Assembly: GCA_001661515.1 (NCBI GenBank)
Contig: LUVW01000006.1
Coordinates: forward strand, 1 to 58,961
Direction: 5' to 3'
Origin: Capniomyces stellatus
Lineage: Eukaryota; Kickxellomycota; Harpellomycetes; Harpellales; Legeriomycetaceae
Length of the DNA stretch: 58,961 bases
This document shows positions 21,682-32,718 of this stretch, in pieces. A model generated the notes under the pieces. The model did no database searches. It saw only the letters and a list, made by a program, of their open reading frames with translations, and had not been told where the DNA came from. How positions within the stretch are numbered: the first letter of the stretch is position 1; the number at the start of each line of letters is the position of its first letter. The translations under genes and the position numbers were made by a program.

Positions 21682-23535
21682 CTATTTTTTCTTTGGAGAC
21701 TCTAGGTTCAAGAGGTTCTGGTCCATTTTCTGTCGGAGAATCCTTTTGTTTTCTTCAATTCGCAGGTTGGTAGCAGCCTCGATTTCATTCTCGTGCTCTT
21801 CATCCAAGTCATTATCAGAGTCAAACTCGTTTGCAATAGCCAGTAGCGGGTCGTTTTCAATGGTTGGGATCAGGAATTTGGCGTCGGACCAAGCCTCGGA
21901 GGTATCAGGGGGCAACTGTTTGGTGCATGCGGATTCCTTCAAGTGGTTTAGTAGGGCTTCGTTGGAGCCGAAATACAAGTCACAACAAAAACATTTATTC
22001 TCAGCAGTCTTGAACCTGATAAAGTTGATAAGTGCGACTGATTTGTAAAAGTCGGACTCAACCTTTCTAAGGAGCTGGTAAATATCAAAGCTAAACTCGG
22101 ATTTCATGTAGTCAACGCAAGAGTCAAGGCTGTCAAACGTCTTTGAATCAAACAAGCTTGTGCAGGAAACTTCAGAGTCGTCCACCCAGTCATCCCAAGT
22201 GTCATCCTTTCGGTCCTCTTCGCTATCATATTTTTCATTCTCCAAAGCCTCCCAATCCTTCCCCTGTTCGGAGTAGTTGATCACATAGAACTGGTCGTAC
22301 AGGTGGTTTCTGGAGCTAATTTTAAAGTGTTTCTTTTTGCGCATGTGTTTTCTCAAAACTGCTGAAGAGGTGAACGTCTTTTCGCAGTAAAGACACTGCA
22401 GACTTGATAGCTTGTTCTCCAAAATATTCAAAAACGAAGATGTGTATACAAGATTGTCCAAAAGCCCAATGTTGAAGCTGTGCTCTTTAAACATGTGACT
22501 GAAAAGCTCGTAGCGCGTGCTGCTCCATTGCTTGCAGAACAGACATTTTCTTGGCTTTGCAGAGTCGTTGGCTCTCTCCGCGCTTTGGTGCTTAAGAACC
22601 TGGTTCAATCGATTTTGCTGCATAGCTACGCGAAGCTTCTTGTCAAACTCGTTGGTTTCTGGGTCAATCAAATAGTACAGACTGTCTCCGTCGGTTTCAG
22701 CGTCGCCTGTGATGTGGGTGTCCTCCAATGATTTTGCAACTTGCTCAACCGTATCTGCTGCTACTTCGTTACTCGCGGCATTTTTTTCTGTGCACACCTT
22801 CCCGTGCAAAACAGCCAAATCTTCCTTGCTCTTGTCCGCATAGGCATCAAGATACCCTTGCAAAAACAGTGTATTGTGTCTCAAGTTTCCAAAAACTAGT
22901 CCGTGGCTTGTTTTCAAATGCCCTTCCAACCCTGATAGATTATTGTAAAAAAGCCTCCTATTTGCTTCAGGTCCATTGTTATTCACTTCTATTTCCTCCT
23001 CCTTGTGCTCAAAGTTGCAAAACACTGACACTGGAATTTCTTCAAAAACCGCTTTTTCCTCTTCCTCATCAAAGTCTTCCTCTGCATCTTTAGCTAGCCC
23101 TGATGTCTGCAAGTGTTTTGCTACCCCCCAGCTTTCTCTGCGCCTATAGGCTGGCCTGTCTCCATCTCTTGCTGTTCTAACCCCTCGACTCCCAGCTTCG
23201 TTTCCTGAACGGTGTTTGGTGCTTGATTCCGTTTTGTAGTCGCCAGACTTATGACCACCACTACTCTCTTCAGAGTGTTTGGTATCAGCGTTCGCTTTGT
23301 CCGATCTGCGTCTTGGGCCAGCCTTACGCCAAGCCTCGCTCTTTTTCTCTCCCAAACCTTCAGAGCCGCCAGCATCTTTAACATCTAGATTCGCTGTTTT
23401 GCTGTTTGACTCTGAAGTTGTGTTGGACTTGGCTTGGTCTTTTGAAGCTGGTTTGTGCTTTACGTAGTTTCTGCTTTCTCTGGCTGGTCTGGCGTTTTGG
23501 CTTTTTGATTTGACTGTGATCCAAGGTTCCTCCAT
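21682..23535 (-). CDS. ZNF277-like C2H2 zinc-finger protein
   Basis: A single exon of 617 residues on the minus strand. The first 165 residues are Lys/Ser/Arg-rich and look disordered, followed by an acidic stretch (EEDFDEEEEKAVFEE). The C-terminal half carries the fingers: C331/C334 with H347/H352, C381/C384 with H397/H403 in CLYCEKTFTSSAVLRKHM, and a third with C515/C518, H531 and C537. The sequence after the second finger (LYDQFYVINYSEQGKDW, then an acidic DTWDDWVDDSE) is characteristic of ZNF277 proteins. Animal ZNF277 binds ribosomal protein uS5 and, separately, Polycomb factors; the role here is unknown. The ATG at 23535 gives MEEPWITVKSK. Orthology rests on motif order seen by eye. Confidence 0.78.
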   Translation of the reverse strand: MEEPWITVKSKSQNARPARESRNYVKHKPASKDQAKSNTTSESNSKTANLDVKDAGGSEGLGEKKSEAWRKAGPRRRSDKANADTKHSEESSGGHKSGDYKTESSTKHRSGNEAGSRGVRTARDGDRPAYRRRESWGVAKHLQTSGLAKDAEEDFDEEEEKAVFEEIPVSVFCNFEHKEEEIEVNNNGPEANRRLFYNNLSGLEGHLKTSHGLVFGNLRHNTLFLQGYLDAYADKSKEDLAVLHGKVCTEKNAASNEVAADTVEQVAKSLEDTHITGDAETDGDSLYYLIDPETNEFDKKLRVAMQQNRLNQVLKHQSAERANDSAKPRKCLFCKQWSSTRYELFSHMFKEHSFNIGLLDNLVYTSSFLNILENKLSSLQCLYCEKTFTSSAVLRKHMRKKKHFKISSRNHLYDQFYVINYSEQGKDWEALENEKYDSEEDRKDDTWDDWVDDSEVSCTSLFDSKTFDSLDSCVDYMKSEFSFDIYQLLRKVESDFYKSVALINFIRFKTAENKCFCCDLYFGSNEALLNHLKESACTKQLPPDTSEAWSDAKFLIPTIENDPLLAIANEFDSDNDLDEEHENEIEAATNLRIEENKRILRQKMDQNLLNLESPKKK

Positions 23536-24599
23536 TTTATTTTCTTTACTGTTTTAAAAAATTGCTGTTTTATCACTGGGTTTGCCTTTAATTAGCTATT
23601 GGTGGTCAATATATACGCTCTTTAGTTCAAATACTACAATTATCTGATATAGCTATGTTCTACTTTAAATCTCGGCTAAGGTAAAAAAAATGAAAAATGA
23701 AAAACTAGAGAATCTTTGAAAACTAAATTTTCAGCTAATAAAACTAAATTTCCTGTATAATGGTTGAGCACAGTCGAAGAGTATATTATACCTTGAAATG
23801 CTTGAAAATTGAACAACGTTGCTGCAGCTAACACAAGTGATAAAGATACTGAGTATCGTGTATGTCTTCTTGCTATCCTTTATATATAATCTAAAATTTA
23901 AAAATTAAAAATCAGAATCTAAACTGCTGATCCACTTTTTTTTTTCTTCTTATACTTGATTATTTTCACGCAGTCCAACTAAACTTTTTTTTTTTTTGCT
24001 CTTAAGCTTTTTTTTATTTCTTTTTATCAGCGTTTTGTTGTGATTCATCGATTTGGGCTGTTGTGGCCTATTGAAACAAGATTAAATAAATAAATCGGTA
24101 TCAACTGGCCTCAAAAAAAAACCCAACAACGCATCTATTGGCTATGAACATTATATTGAGGCAGAGATTACAAAGTGTATCTTTTTAATAAAAGCTAAAT
24201 TAAGAAAAATAATTCCTTAATCTGGCTCAACAGTTTTGACATAAATACTGCTCGAGATTATGATTCTTTCTAGATGGTTCTAGAATAATACATTGTTCGG
24301 TGCTGTTCATCAAAGCTTCCATGCCACAAGTCCACACTAATGCACAACTGACCAACAATTACTTGACTCAGTTTATTGGGTTTGTGGTTGGGATCACAAC
24401 CAACACACCAAAATACAATTGCAATAACTGTAATAAAAATAAACTGTTATTCTTCCCTTTTCAAAGAGTAAGATATTCCATTCCAAGATGTTTGCACCTG
24501 TAATAGAGCAATACAAACGCCGATTATACCTGTAATAAATAATAGCAATTATTGATTGTTGTAAGGTACAAATATGTTTGAAATTGTAAAATTTCAGCG
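23536..24599. other. Intergenic region upstream of ZNF277-like gene
   Basis: AT-rich promoter region of the minus-strand ZNF277-like gene, extending to the tRNA gene. It has several T runs (near 23936-23945 and 23985-23997). No gene was recognised. Confidence 0.5.
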
Positions 24600-24680
24600 C
24601 CGAAAATAGCTCAGCGGTAGAGCGGGAGACTGTAGTTAAATGTAATCTCTAGGTCCCTGGTTCAAATCCGGGTTTTCGGA
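24600..24680 (+). tRNA. tRNA-Tyr (anticodon GUA) with 9-base intron
   Basis: The cloverleaf folds by hand: acceptor stem CCGAAAA with TTTTCGG, discriminator A at 24680, D arm GCTC/GAGC, anticodon stem GGAGA/TCTCT, T arm CCTGG/CCGGG with loop TTCAAAT. The anticodon GTA is at 24632-24634 and G37 at 24635. A 9-base intron TTAAATGTA (24636-24644) sits at the usual position after base 37. The C1-G72 pair with A73 is the identity element of eukaryotic tRNA-Tyr, which supports the call. Confidence 0.93.
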
Positions 24681-25228
24681 TAACTTTTTGGTTTGTTTTG
24701 CTTTCTAGTTCAATATATCATTCTTCCTGTATTTCTTGTTATTAAAAAGTGTGTTTGGTAAAGCTATTTTTTTCATTGGGCCAAGAACCATGGATTAATG
24801 CGGAAAATTGTAAACTCTAAAGCGTGGGTATTTGTTAGTGTATGCACTTGGGCCAAAGCTTAAAATTACTAATCAAAAAGTTGCCAATGTATAAAAAAGA
24901 AGATAGCTATTGCTAGTGGCTACAAATTATTGGTTATTCTCAAACGAAAATAGAGTAATAATCGTGGATTATTTCGAATTGGGCCTGATTGACAATAAAG
25001 CGAATGTAAGCACAAAATCACGCTTCAAAACAGCTTGAACTATATCCAAAACGCACTACGCTATTTCCAAGTGTTGATTTTTCCAATTTATTATTTTTAA
25101 AAAAGTATAAATAGCAAAGCCTAACTTGACAAAGAAAAGAGAAAAGATAAAACAATATTTCGCATTGCACAGACTTTTTTTCATTCAGGTATAAAGCGCA
25201 GATTGAAACACGAATCATAACTTTCAAA
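24681..25228. other. Spacer between tRNA-Tyr and ATX1
   Basis: AT-rich sequence containing the tRNA terminator and the ATX1 promoter and 5' UTR. Nothing else was seen. Confidence 0.5.
24685..24689 (+). terminator. RNA polymerase III T-run terminator
   Basis: Five T residues begin 5 bases after the tRNA-Tyr discriminator base, the expected polymerase III stop. Confidence 0.75.
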
Positions 25229-25728
25229 ATGGTGTCGGTAAGCTAAACAATTCTACAAGCTGCAAGTCATAGACAGCGTAGTAGTGTGTTTTCATAGCAG
25301 AATTGTGTTTGGTACTAAATTGGGGGGGGGGGGGATCTGGGAACCTTTTTGTTTTTAATTACCATTAACTTGATTTGCATATCGAATGTACTTGCAATAG
25401 AATGTATACAAATTCAACGTAAAAATGACATGTGGTGGGTGTTCAGGAGCCGTGAATAGGGTTCTTGGGAGGCTAAGCGGTGAGTACAAACAAGAATGCT
25501 TTATTGTTACAAAAGAGATATTTGAGAAGTGAAGAAAAGTAACGGTTTTAATATCATAAAGATAGTTTTAACTTAATTCCTGTATATTTTACTCTTATTT
25601 TTCAAATAGAGGTTGAAAAGGTGGATATTGACATGGAAAACCAATTGGTAACAGTGACCACCTCTTTACCAAAAGAGAAAATATTTGAAGTTATCAGCAA
25701 GACCGGGAAAGAGACTGTTGCTCTCTAA
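25229..25728 (+). CDS. ATX1: Copper chaperone Atx1 (3 exons)
   Basis: The exons are 25229-25237 (only 9 bases, MVS), 25401-25479 and 25610-25728, giving 68 residues with correct phases. The HMA-domain copper site MTCGGC places C14 and C17 as ligands. It continues SGAVNRVLGRLSEVEKVDI and ENQLVTVTTSLP, and ends ISKTGKETVAL. The KTGKE segment is the lysine-rich loop of Atx1, and yeast Atx1 shares the same order of motifs. Atx1 carries Cu(I) in the cytosol to the Golgi copper pump Ccc2. Intron 1 contains a 13-G run at 25322-25334. The length matches the family (about 70 residues). Confidence 0.92.
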
Positions 25729-26041
25729 ATTTATACGATTGTAGCAGTACAGATGAGGAGGAGAGAAAGAGCGAGGGTGAGAGTGAGAGAGGACGTAGAT
25801 CTTGGCGGAAGGAAATAAAAAATACTTTTGTGTAGCCACGAACATTGTTTGTAATAAAAAAAATTGCGCGTTTTCTTTTTAACTTTTGATCAGTTCAATG
25901 GAAAGTAGAGCTAATATATTTGTTTTTTTTATCTTAAAAGAAAAGTAGGGCTAATACTTGGCCGTTTTTTTTTTATATTTGAAATGAAAATAAACAAGTA
26001 CAATAAGGTATTGTGGTATCGTAAACGTGGAAATGGATGAA
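25729..26041. other. Convergent spacer between ATX1 and TEL2-like gene
   Basis: This is the 3' flank of both genes, with G/A-rich sequence at 25750-25815 (GAGAGA-type) and A/T runs after it. No gene was seen. Confidence 0.5.
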
Positions 26042-29000
26042 TTATTGTAATTGATTGGAATTTGAGAATGATGAGCTCAGTAAACTGGCAAGGGCAAAGC
26101 AAGTATCGTATGCGGTAGAGTCGGCTTGTGTCTGTACAATTAAACCAATCTCGAGCAGGTCTTTTATGAGCATGAAAAAATATAGCAGGGAAACGGAAAA
26201 TTTGAATAAAGATTAGTAAGGAGTTCAAATCAAGCTGAACTTTGCTAATTATAAGCCAAGTGTCGAAAAGATAGAAAGAAAGCAATGGTGACAGTAACGG
26301 TGCTAAGGGAAAAAAGAATAAAGAAAGATATACTTACATTTTAGCCAGGCAAATATAGCCAGTAAATTGCTTCCAAATAAAGAGAGGAGGGTCGTGGTTG
26401 ATAAGCATCTGTTTTTAGACAGCAAGAGTCCATGTAGACCCAAGGTCAGAGAGTTGGTGAATGTAATTAGAGATAGTTTGTTTGGGGAAGTTTGAGGGGA
26501 TCTGGTAGAGGGGAATATGTTTAGCGACTGGATTACAGAGAAGAGGTTTAAATACTCAGAAATAATTTTGATTTGGTGCGGGGAGTTGGCGGAAGAGTGG
26601 ATTACAATACCAATCGTGCTGAGAATCTTGGAAAACAGGGCAAGGTCTTTTACAAGACTTACTAGGAATTTCGTATGGTCTGGATCGTAGTTGTCTTCAA
26701 AGTTTAGCAGGCCTACCAGCGGAAAGTAGATAGAGGGGCCAATTACGGTTGGGTAGCTAGCTATATCTATGCCAACCAGTGCATAATTCTGTTGGTACAG
26801 CTTTAGTTTTGAACTGGACTCGCTAGCAATATCAAGTTTTCTGGACCTTCGTGTTATCTGAGACGATAAGATTCCTGATGGGGAATAGAGTCCATGTATG
26901 TCACTGGAGCTGTTGTTTTCTTTACTGTTGCTATTTGGTGTTTCCTGGATCAAATCTGGGGATGAATTGTTGGTGAGTTTGGTGCTTGAGTCGTGGCTGC
27001 CGTCAAGTAAAGCGGCTCTAGATTCGCTCTGGTTGCTGAAGCCCTTGATGCTGATGACATCCTGGAATGCGTTTGGCAGCGGCAAGTTTGCAGAAAACAC
27101 CAGTGAGATGTTTGAAATGCTTGAAAGCAAAACAGACCTATCAACCATCGATAGCTCATTGGAGGCAACCATGCTGCATATAATGGGCAGCACGTGGCTC
27201 GGCATCCTTAGCCCTGCACATACAAGGGAGTCTTGGCGGTATTGATCCCACATCAACGAGCGGTTTTCTTTTCTAGGCTTGCTCTGTTGGCTGAAAAGTA
27301 TAGAGCCTTTGTCATGTTCGGAGCTGTTGTTGTCAGACAGAAAGTTTGGGCCGTTGTATACAACATGCGATAGAGTCTTCACCAACACGCCAACTAGTCC
27401 AGCCAGCTCTTTGGTGTTGCAAGTGACAATTGAAGATGGCAAATTTTTCATAGCGTCAAACTTCAGCTCCCAGTTGTCGATTTTTGAAGACCGGACTATT
27501 TTTATGCAGTCCCTAAGAAAAACAGGTGGTCTGTGGGTGATAAATTCAAAGTTGCTGGTTGGCTTTTGTTCGTTGTCAAGTAGCGTATCCGGCCTTTCAG
27601 TGTATACCGACTCATCGCCATCATCCTCGGCGTATTCAGATCCGGAGATGCTGGGTGTACCATCGTGGCCGTTGAGCAAGATTTTGTTGGCATCTACTTT
27701 CCTTCCAATATTGAAACTCTCTACAAGACCCCATAGCTCCAACCAACTCTGTACATCTATTTTTGTGACTCCATCTCGAGCGCCAAGCCCCAGGCTTTTA
27801 CTGGTATCAGCCAGCAGTCTTAGCTGTCTCACCAAGTATGCATCGCTAACGACTCTCGCCCCGGTTTTGTTGTTTGAAATTGCCAGCTCGCTCATTTGGA
27901 TGACTTCGTCAAGCCCAAAGTCTGGGTTTTCTTGAGTTTCAGACGGGTTGTTGGATCCACATACAGCCTTATTCGACCTGTTAACAATGAGCTCGGTTAG
28001 AACGGTGGACGATAGTCGGACTTGGCCATTTGGTTGGTCAAAGTACAGCGGAACAGCCGACATAAACCGGATATCGCTTCCAAAATCACCAACTCGAGAG
28101 TCAGGCAACAGCCCAACCGATAAAATCAACGCTGCCGTTGTGTTCTGCAAAAGCTCTGGGCTTGACTGATTAACAAATCTCTTTGTTCCCCAATCCCCTG
28201 CAATTAGCAGTGCAAGCTTACCAACAACATCCACCGGGTTGTCAAGCTTTAAAAGTGACAGAAACACTGACTGCAGCGCTGGAACGTTCAAATAATTACC
28301 TCTGCTTTTAAATCCAGCAAAGCCGCCATGTAAAGGCATGTTGGCCACCGAACCTAAGCCTAAGTCCGAGGCTACCTCTACCATCTTGGACACAGTTTCG
28401 TGTATCTCCTCAACCTGGTCCATGTCCCTTAACCAAACAAAAACCGCCTCGCTGGTCTCGAGAACAGACTCTTGCATCTTTTGCAGCTCATCTTCAACAG
28501 TATCGTCTAGTAGCCTCATTGACTCTAGCCTTAAACGCAGACCAACCATCTTTTGATTCAAATCAACAAACATGCGCTTAAAGTACTGACTCTGGACTTT
28601 CCCTCTGTACATTTGACCAGTTTTGTCCACCGTCTGCATAAACAATCTGCTGGCACCCATATATCCCCCACTCTTTCCACAAAAATCAACACCAACACTA
28701 ACACCCCTCCTATCCTTATTAATTCGATCCGTAATATTTTGATAAAAGTGGTCGCCAATTAGTCCAGAGTACCCCAACCTACACAGCTTTGACAAAACCA
28801 GACTCAGTACTAACTCTGTGCTCTCATTTATATTATTATCTTTGGAAGCAAACAAAACCGCCTCATAATACTCTGCACAAAAACGCTTAAAATATTTGCT
28901 TTTGGTCAGAGCTGTGGGAATACACTTGTAGTACACATTTCGAGATATTTTGTCAGGAATTGATGCCACCACACGAACATATTCCTCTATCTCAAACTCA

Positions 29001-30355
29001 ACCTTCCTTTGACGCTTGTCGATTATGGTGTTCCCAGCCGCTTCCTTACATAAATCCACTTCAATCTCGTTATCTCTAAACCTCGTCATGCACTTTAACA
29101 GCGATACCCCTCCATTCAGCACAATCTGATTAATGCCTTTCCAGCAGTATTCTATTCCTTTTTCTGGAAGAGCATCACTAAAGCCATCTTGCTTTATACT
29201 TTCAAGTCTATTAGTGTAGTCATACAACCCCGCGCCTGACCGGTTCTGAAGTTCCCCAGCTGTGTCCATATATCCCAACAAGGCCATCAACCCCTCCCAC
29301 TGGATTTTGCCCCAAACACCACTCGCTTTTTCAGGTTTTCCAGCACCTTTGGCACCGCTCCCACATTCCAACCCACCAGTAGCTGATTCAAGGTTGTGTC
29401 CATTGTGGTCTATCAAGCTGCTATTATCTTTGTCGTAGTAGAAATAAACACTAGCCACTCGCTTTAATATTTCTTTGCACCCTGAGCTAAAAAAACCAGA
29501 GTATTCAGCGCAAATTAGGAAATCCAAAAGATTCTCTGTCAGAAATCTAAGCACACCATCCTCCACCGAGCTGTCTAAAACGCCGCTAGTTAAACCCATC
29601 ACTGACACCGAATTCCACCACTCAACCTCCGTGTGTGTCAGCACAACTTCTCCCCTACTATCCAGAATATCCGTCTCCGGGCATTTCAAAATGGCCAAAG
29701 TCTTGCTAATGCTCTTCTTGGTACTCTCCCCGTCTTCTGTTCCATCTTTGACAGCAATACTACTGACCAACTCTTCAAGATCTAAATCTCCAAAAACCAT
29801 TTTAATTGGGTTGGATATGGCCCATAGACTTACAGCGAATGCCAGTAGCTTATCTTTGGCCATTTTATTGCATTTGTCATTCGCTTTACTAGCCTCTTCC
29901 AATTCTCCTCCTTTGTCCAGCAGCTCATTGTTATTTTCTTCTTTTTCGCCAACTACTTCTATAATCTTTGTCCTAAGCTCGTCCGCCACAAACCCTTCAT
30001 TACTGACTCTATCCTTGCTAAAATAAGTGCTTTTGTCCTTGATCCTATCACCTACACCAAACAACCCCAGGCTTCCCCTATTTATTTCACTGCTATCGTT
30101 TGATTTACCATCCTCAGTCGACACCAAACTGTGTTTGTCGTGCAGCACTACCTTTTCAACTCCTTCTTTGCCTTGCTGGTATTCAAAATCAATTCTGCGA
30201 ATATCATTTTTACTCTTTTTTTCGATTTCAACTTTCTCTTCCTGCTCAACAATATCTCTACAATTTTTAATTTTCAAAGTTACCCGGTTCAAAACCCTCG
30301 ATAGTACCTTTATGTTTTGTACAAACACTCTGGTCCCATTTATTTCTTTTTCCAT
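26042..30355 (-). CDS. TEL2: Telomere length regulation protein, TEL2/TELO2-like (2 exons)
   Basis: On the minus strand, exon 1 is 30355-26338 and exon 2 is 26160-26042, giving 1378 residues. The donor is GTAAGT and phase 1 is kept. The C-terminal third resembles the Telomere_reg-2 domain: helical repeats such as LKFDAMKNLPSSIVTCNTKE and LAGLVGVLVKTLSHVVYNGP, then VCAGLRMPSHVLPIICSMVA, then a Tel2-like tail with YPTVIGPSIYFPLVGLLNF. The second exon adds LLEIGLIVQTQADS and CFALASLL, which fits the family end. Tel2 is the scaffold of the TTT complex (Tel2-Tti1-Tti2) that helps fold PIKK kinases such as TOR, ATM and ATR. The protein is longer than usual (about 690-1000 residues); the extra length is a charged, Ser/Asn-rich N-terminal part. 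The call is by helical pattern and is less certain than others. Confidence 0.7.
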
Positions 30356-31223
30356 GTTTTGCTGGAGAAGTTTGCAAATGTATAAATAAAAGTAATATGA
30401 ATTAAACCAAATCGAGTCGCAGTTGGAATCGATAAACTAAATCATATCAAAACTAACAACAAAAAAAAGTAAATGGTTCAGACTTTTTAAAGTGATTCAT
30501 TATTGATACTTGTATCAGTTGTAACTTGATTTGATGAGTTTGAAATTTACTTTGTAATTTTTCAGTGACATCTTCTAAATTTTGAGGGTTTTCATTGGGG
30601 AACAAACATTTTTGTCTCGAAGAATTCACGCAGCGAAAGTAAGAGTGTCAGCTTTATTAGAATCGACACAATATACAAAAGACTTGACTTTCAAAGATCA
30701 ATTCTTTTAACTTCGTATCTCATTAAGTAGATAATATAAACCAAAATAGCGATTTTCTCGCAAGAGCTAATGATTCCCAGATAAAATGATTTTGGGTCTA
30801 AGCAGCTACACGTTCCAGTAAATATATTACTTGTTCGATAGTTATCAACATGGGAGACGTCCTTTGAATCAAATCATTATTCATCAACTACCTTTTCCCA
30901 AAATTACTTGTCCTTATTTTCACACTTTTCACACTTTTCACACCTTTCATAGTTAACTAGTTTCTTGCCAATGATCACAAGGCAAATAAGCAAAATAGCT
31001 CTTGCGTACGCGTACACGCGTTATAATTTTATTGATTTTATTATTAATTATACAAACGAATATTCATTTATTGGCTAGATTAGTGTGGCGTACAAAACCA
31101 CTTCCATAGACTGGATTTGCAAACAATAGTTGGTACAACAAGATATTGAAATGAAAAATCAGAGTAGTTGAGTTTATATAGCCGAGTAGACGTACTGCTT
31201 GCCCAAGCAAACAGCACCCAAAA
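30356..31223. other. Upstream region of TEL2-like gene with ACGCGT pair
   Basis: AT-rich spacer between the TEL2-like start and the TAF12 3' end, both on the minus strand. It contains a CACACTTTT-type repeat at about 30927-30950 and two ACGCGT boxes at 31008-31021. No gene was recognised. Confidence 0.5.
31008..31021. promoter_or_regulatory. Two ACGCGT boxes (MCB-like)
   Basis: Exact ACGCGT occurs at 31008-31013 and again at 31016-31021, two bases apart. In yeasts this is the MluI cell-cycle box bound by MBF. The boxes lie about 650 bp upstream of the TEL2-like start. GC-rich hexamers are unusual in this AT-rich spacer, but use as a regulatory site is inference. Confidence 0.35.
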
Positions 31224-31960
31224 TTAGTCGAATCGCTTTAGATTTTTTACAGAGTTAATGGCGCTTATTCTCTGCTGGTAAGTGGGCAGTATGTTTGTTT
31301 TTCGTACAGACCTGATTTCCTCTGTAGCAAACCCAGGAATTCGTATGTTCCAATTTCGCTCCAAATGGAGCTGGACATCTTTTGCCTCCAGTACACTCGA
31401 CTTTCTATGTTTTGCTAACTGGCACGAAAAGTTCATCACAGATTCTATAAACTCGTCCGCAATGTCACATAGTAACTAATCAAAGCAAAATCAATTAAAC
31501 AAAGTCAATGTCAATGTCTATTTTTATTTTTGTTTTTCTGATTGTCTAAAGAGAATCGCATCAAAGTCGTAGAAAAAACATTTAAAACAGACTCAGGTGG
31601 ATAGTATGTGCTTACATCTTCAACTTCAGGTTCAATTCGCTCATTAGGATCAATTTCGGATACCAGCTCTTGTATTTTTCGCTTAGATAAAATTCTCAGT
31701 CCATTCTCATTGTTAACTGACGAGTCTGGTCTAGCGTTCAAAGCATTGACCTGCGAAATGGGCCCTGAAAGCGAAACTGTTGTGGTTGGCGGTATTGATC
31801 CCTGAGACAATGACGATGTTGGGTAGTCTGTTGAGGAGCTGGCTTGGTTGTGGCGAAAAAATCCTGAAGCCGACTTTGTGAGTCCTACATTATTTAAAGT
31901 TGTTGGTTTATATTAATCAGATAATCTAATCGCAGCTGTTCAAGTACCAACTAAATATAA

Positions 31961-31992
<32 letters not shown>

Positions 31993-32718
31993 TTCGGACT
32001 TACCCATCTCTACGGTGTTGCTGGCATTGCTCTTGCCTGAGGATTCAGCCGTTAGTGCGTTTTTAGTGGGAAGCGTCTCAGTCGATGAGCTGACTTTGGA
32101 GTCCAATAGTACCGAATTGCTTCCGACAAAACTTGACACCTGGAGCAAATGGAAATTTAATTTGTCAATCTTCTCTATTGTTTCTCCGTGTCTTTTGCCA
32201 TCGTCCTTCACCTCTGCTAGATTCGCTTTCAACTCAATTAAACGTGATTGAACCTTTTCAACACCTTCATTTAGCAGCTTTATTATTGTGGCTGTATCTA
32301 CTTCATCGTCAGCCCCGCCCTTTGTGCCAACCAGGCCATCTAATCCACCAGCTGCATTTTTAGGGAACGCCAGTCCGTTAGAGTCATCAGACGTTGATGG
32401 CTTTGCTGAATCTGCATTAGTGATGCTAGGATCCTCAGACACCAAACTCAAGAGATCTCTCTGCTTATTCAACAATTGCTGTGCTTGCTGAATCTTGGCC
32501 TTTGTTAACGTGCCCGAATTGATTCCATCGGCTGCTCCTTTTTTATCGCTTTTCTGTTGGGATTTTATTTTTTTAGGCTTCGCTGCTTTTGTCTCGACCA
32601 CCGCCGCCTCGAAATTTGTCTGGATAACTGTTTCGCTTTTGGTAATTTCTAAAACCTGTGGCTTTGGTGTTTCTGGCTCCTTTTTGCTGGCTCCTGGCAA
32701 CTCTAATTGATGGATCAT
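31224..32718 (-). CDS. TAF12: TFIID/SAGA subunit TAF12 (3 exons)
   Basis: On the minus strand the exons are 32718-32004, 31884-31616 and 31475-31224, giving 411 residues; phases 1 and 0 match. The C-terminal histone fold spans the last intron: LSKRKIQELVSEIDPNERIE then PEVEDV, continuing LLCDIADEFIESVMNFSCQL, then KHRKSSVLEAKDVQLHLERN and WNIRIPGF. These are hallmark TAF12 sequences. TAF12 pairs with TAF4 in TFIID and with Ada1 in SAGA. The N-terminal 300 residues are low complexity (Lys, Ser, Gln) with a coiled-coil stretch (KAKIQQAQQLLNKQRDLLSL). Intron 1 contains a TA/TG microsatellite at about 31960-31991. The ATG at 32718 opens the frame. Confidence 0.92.
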
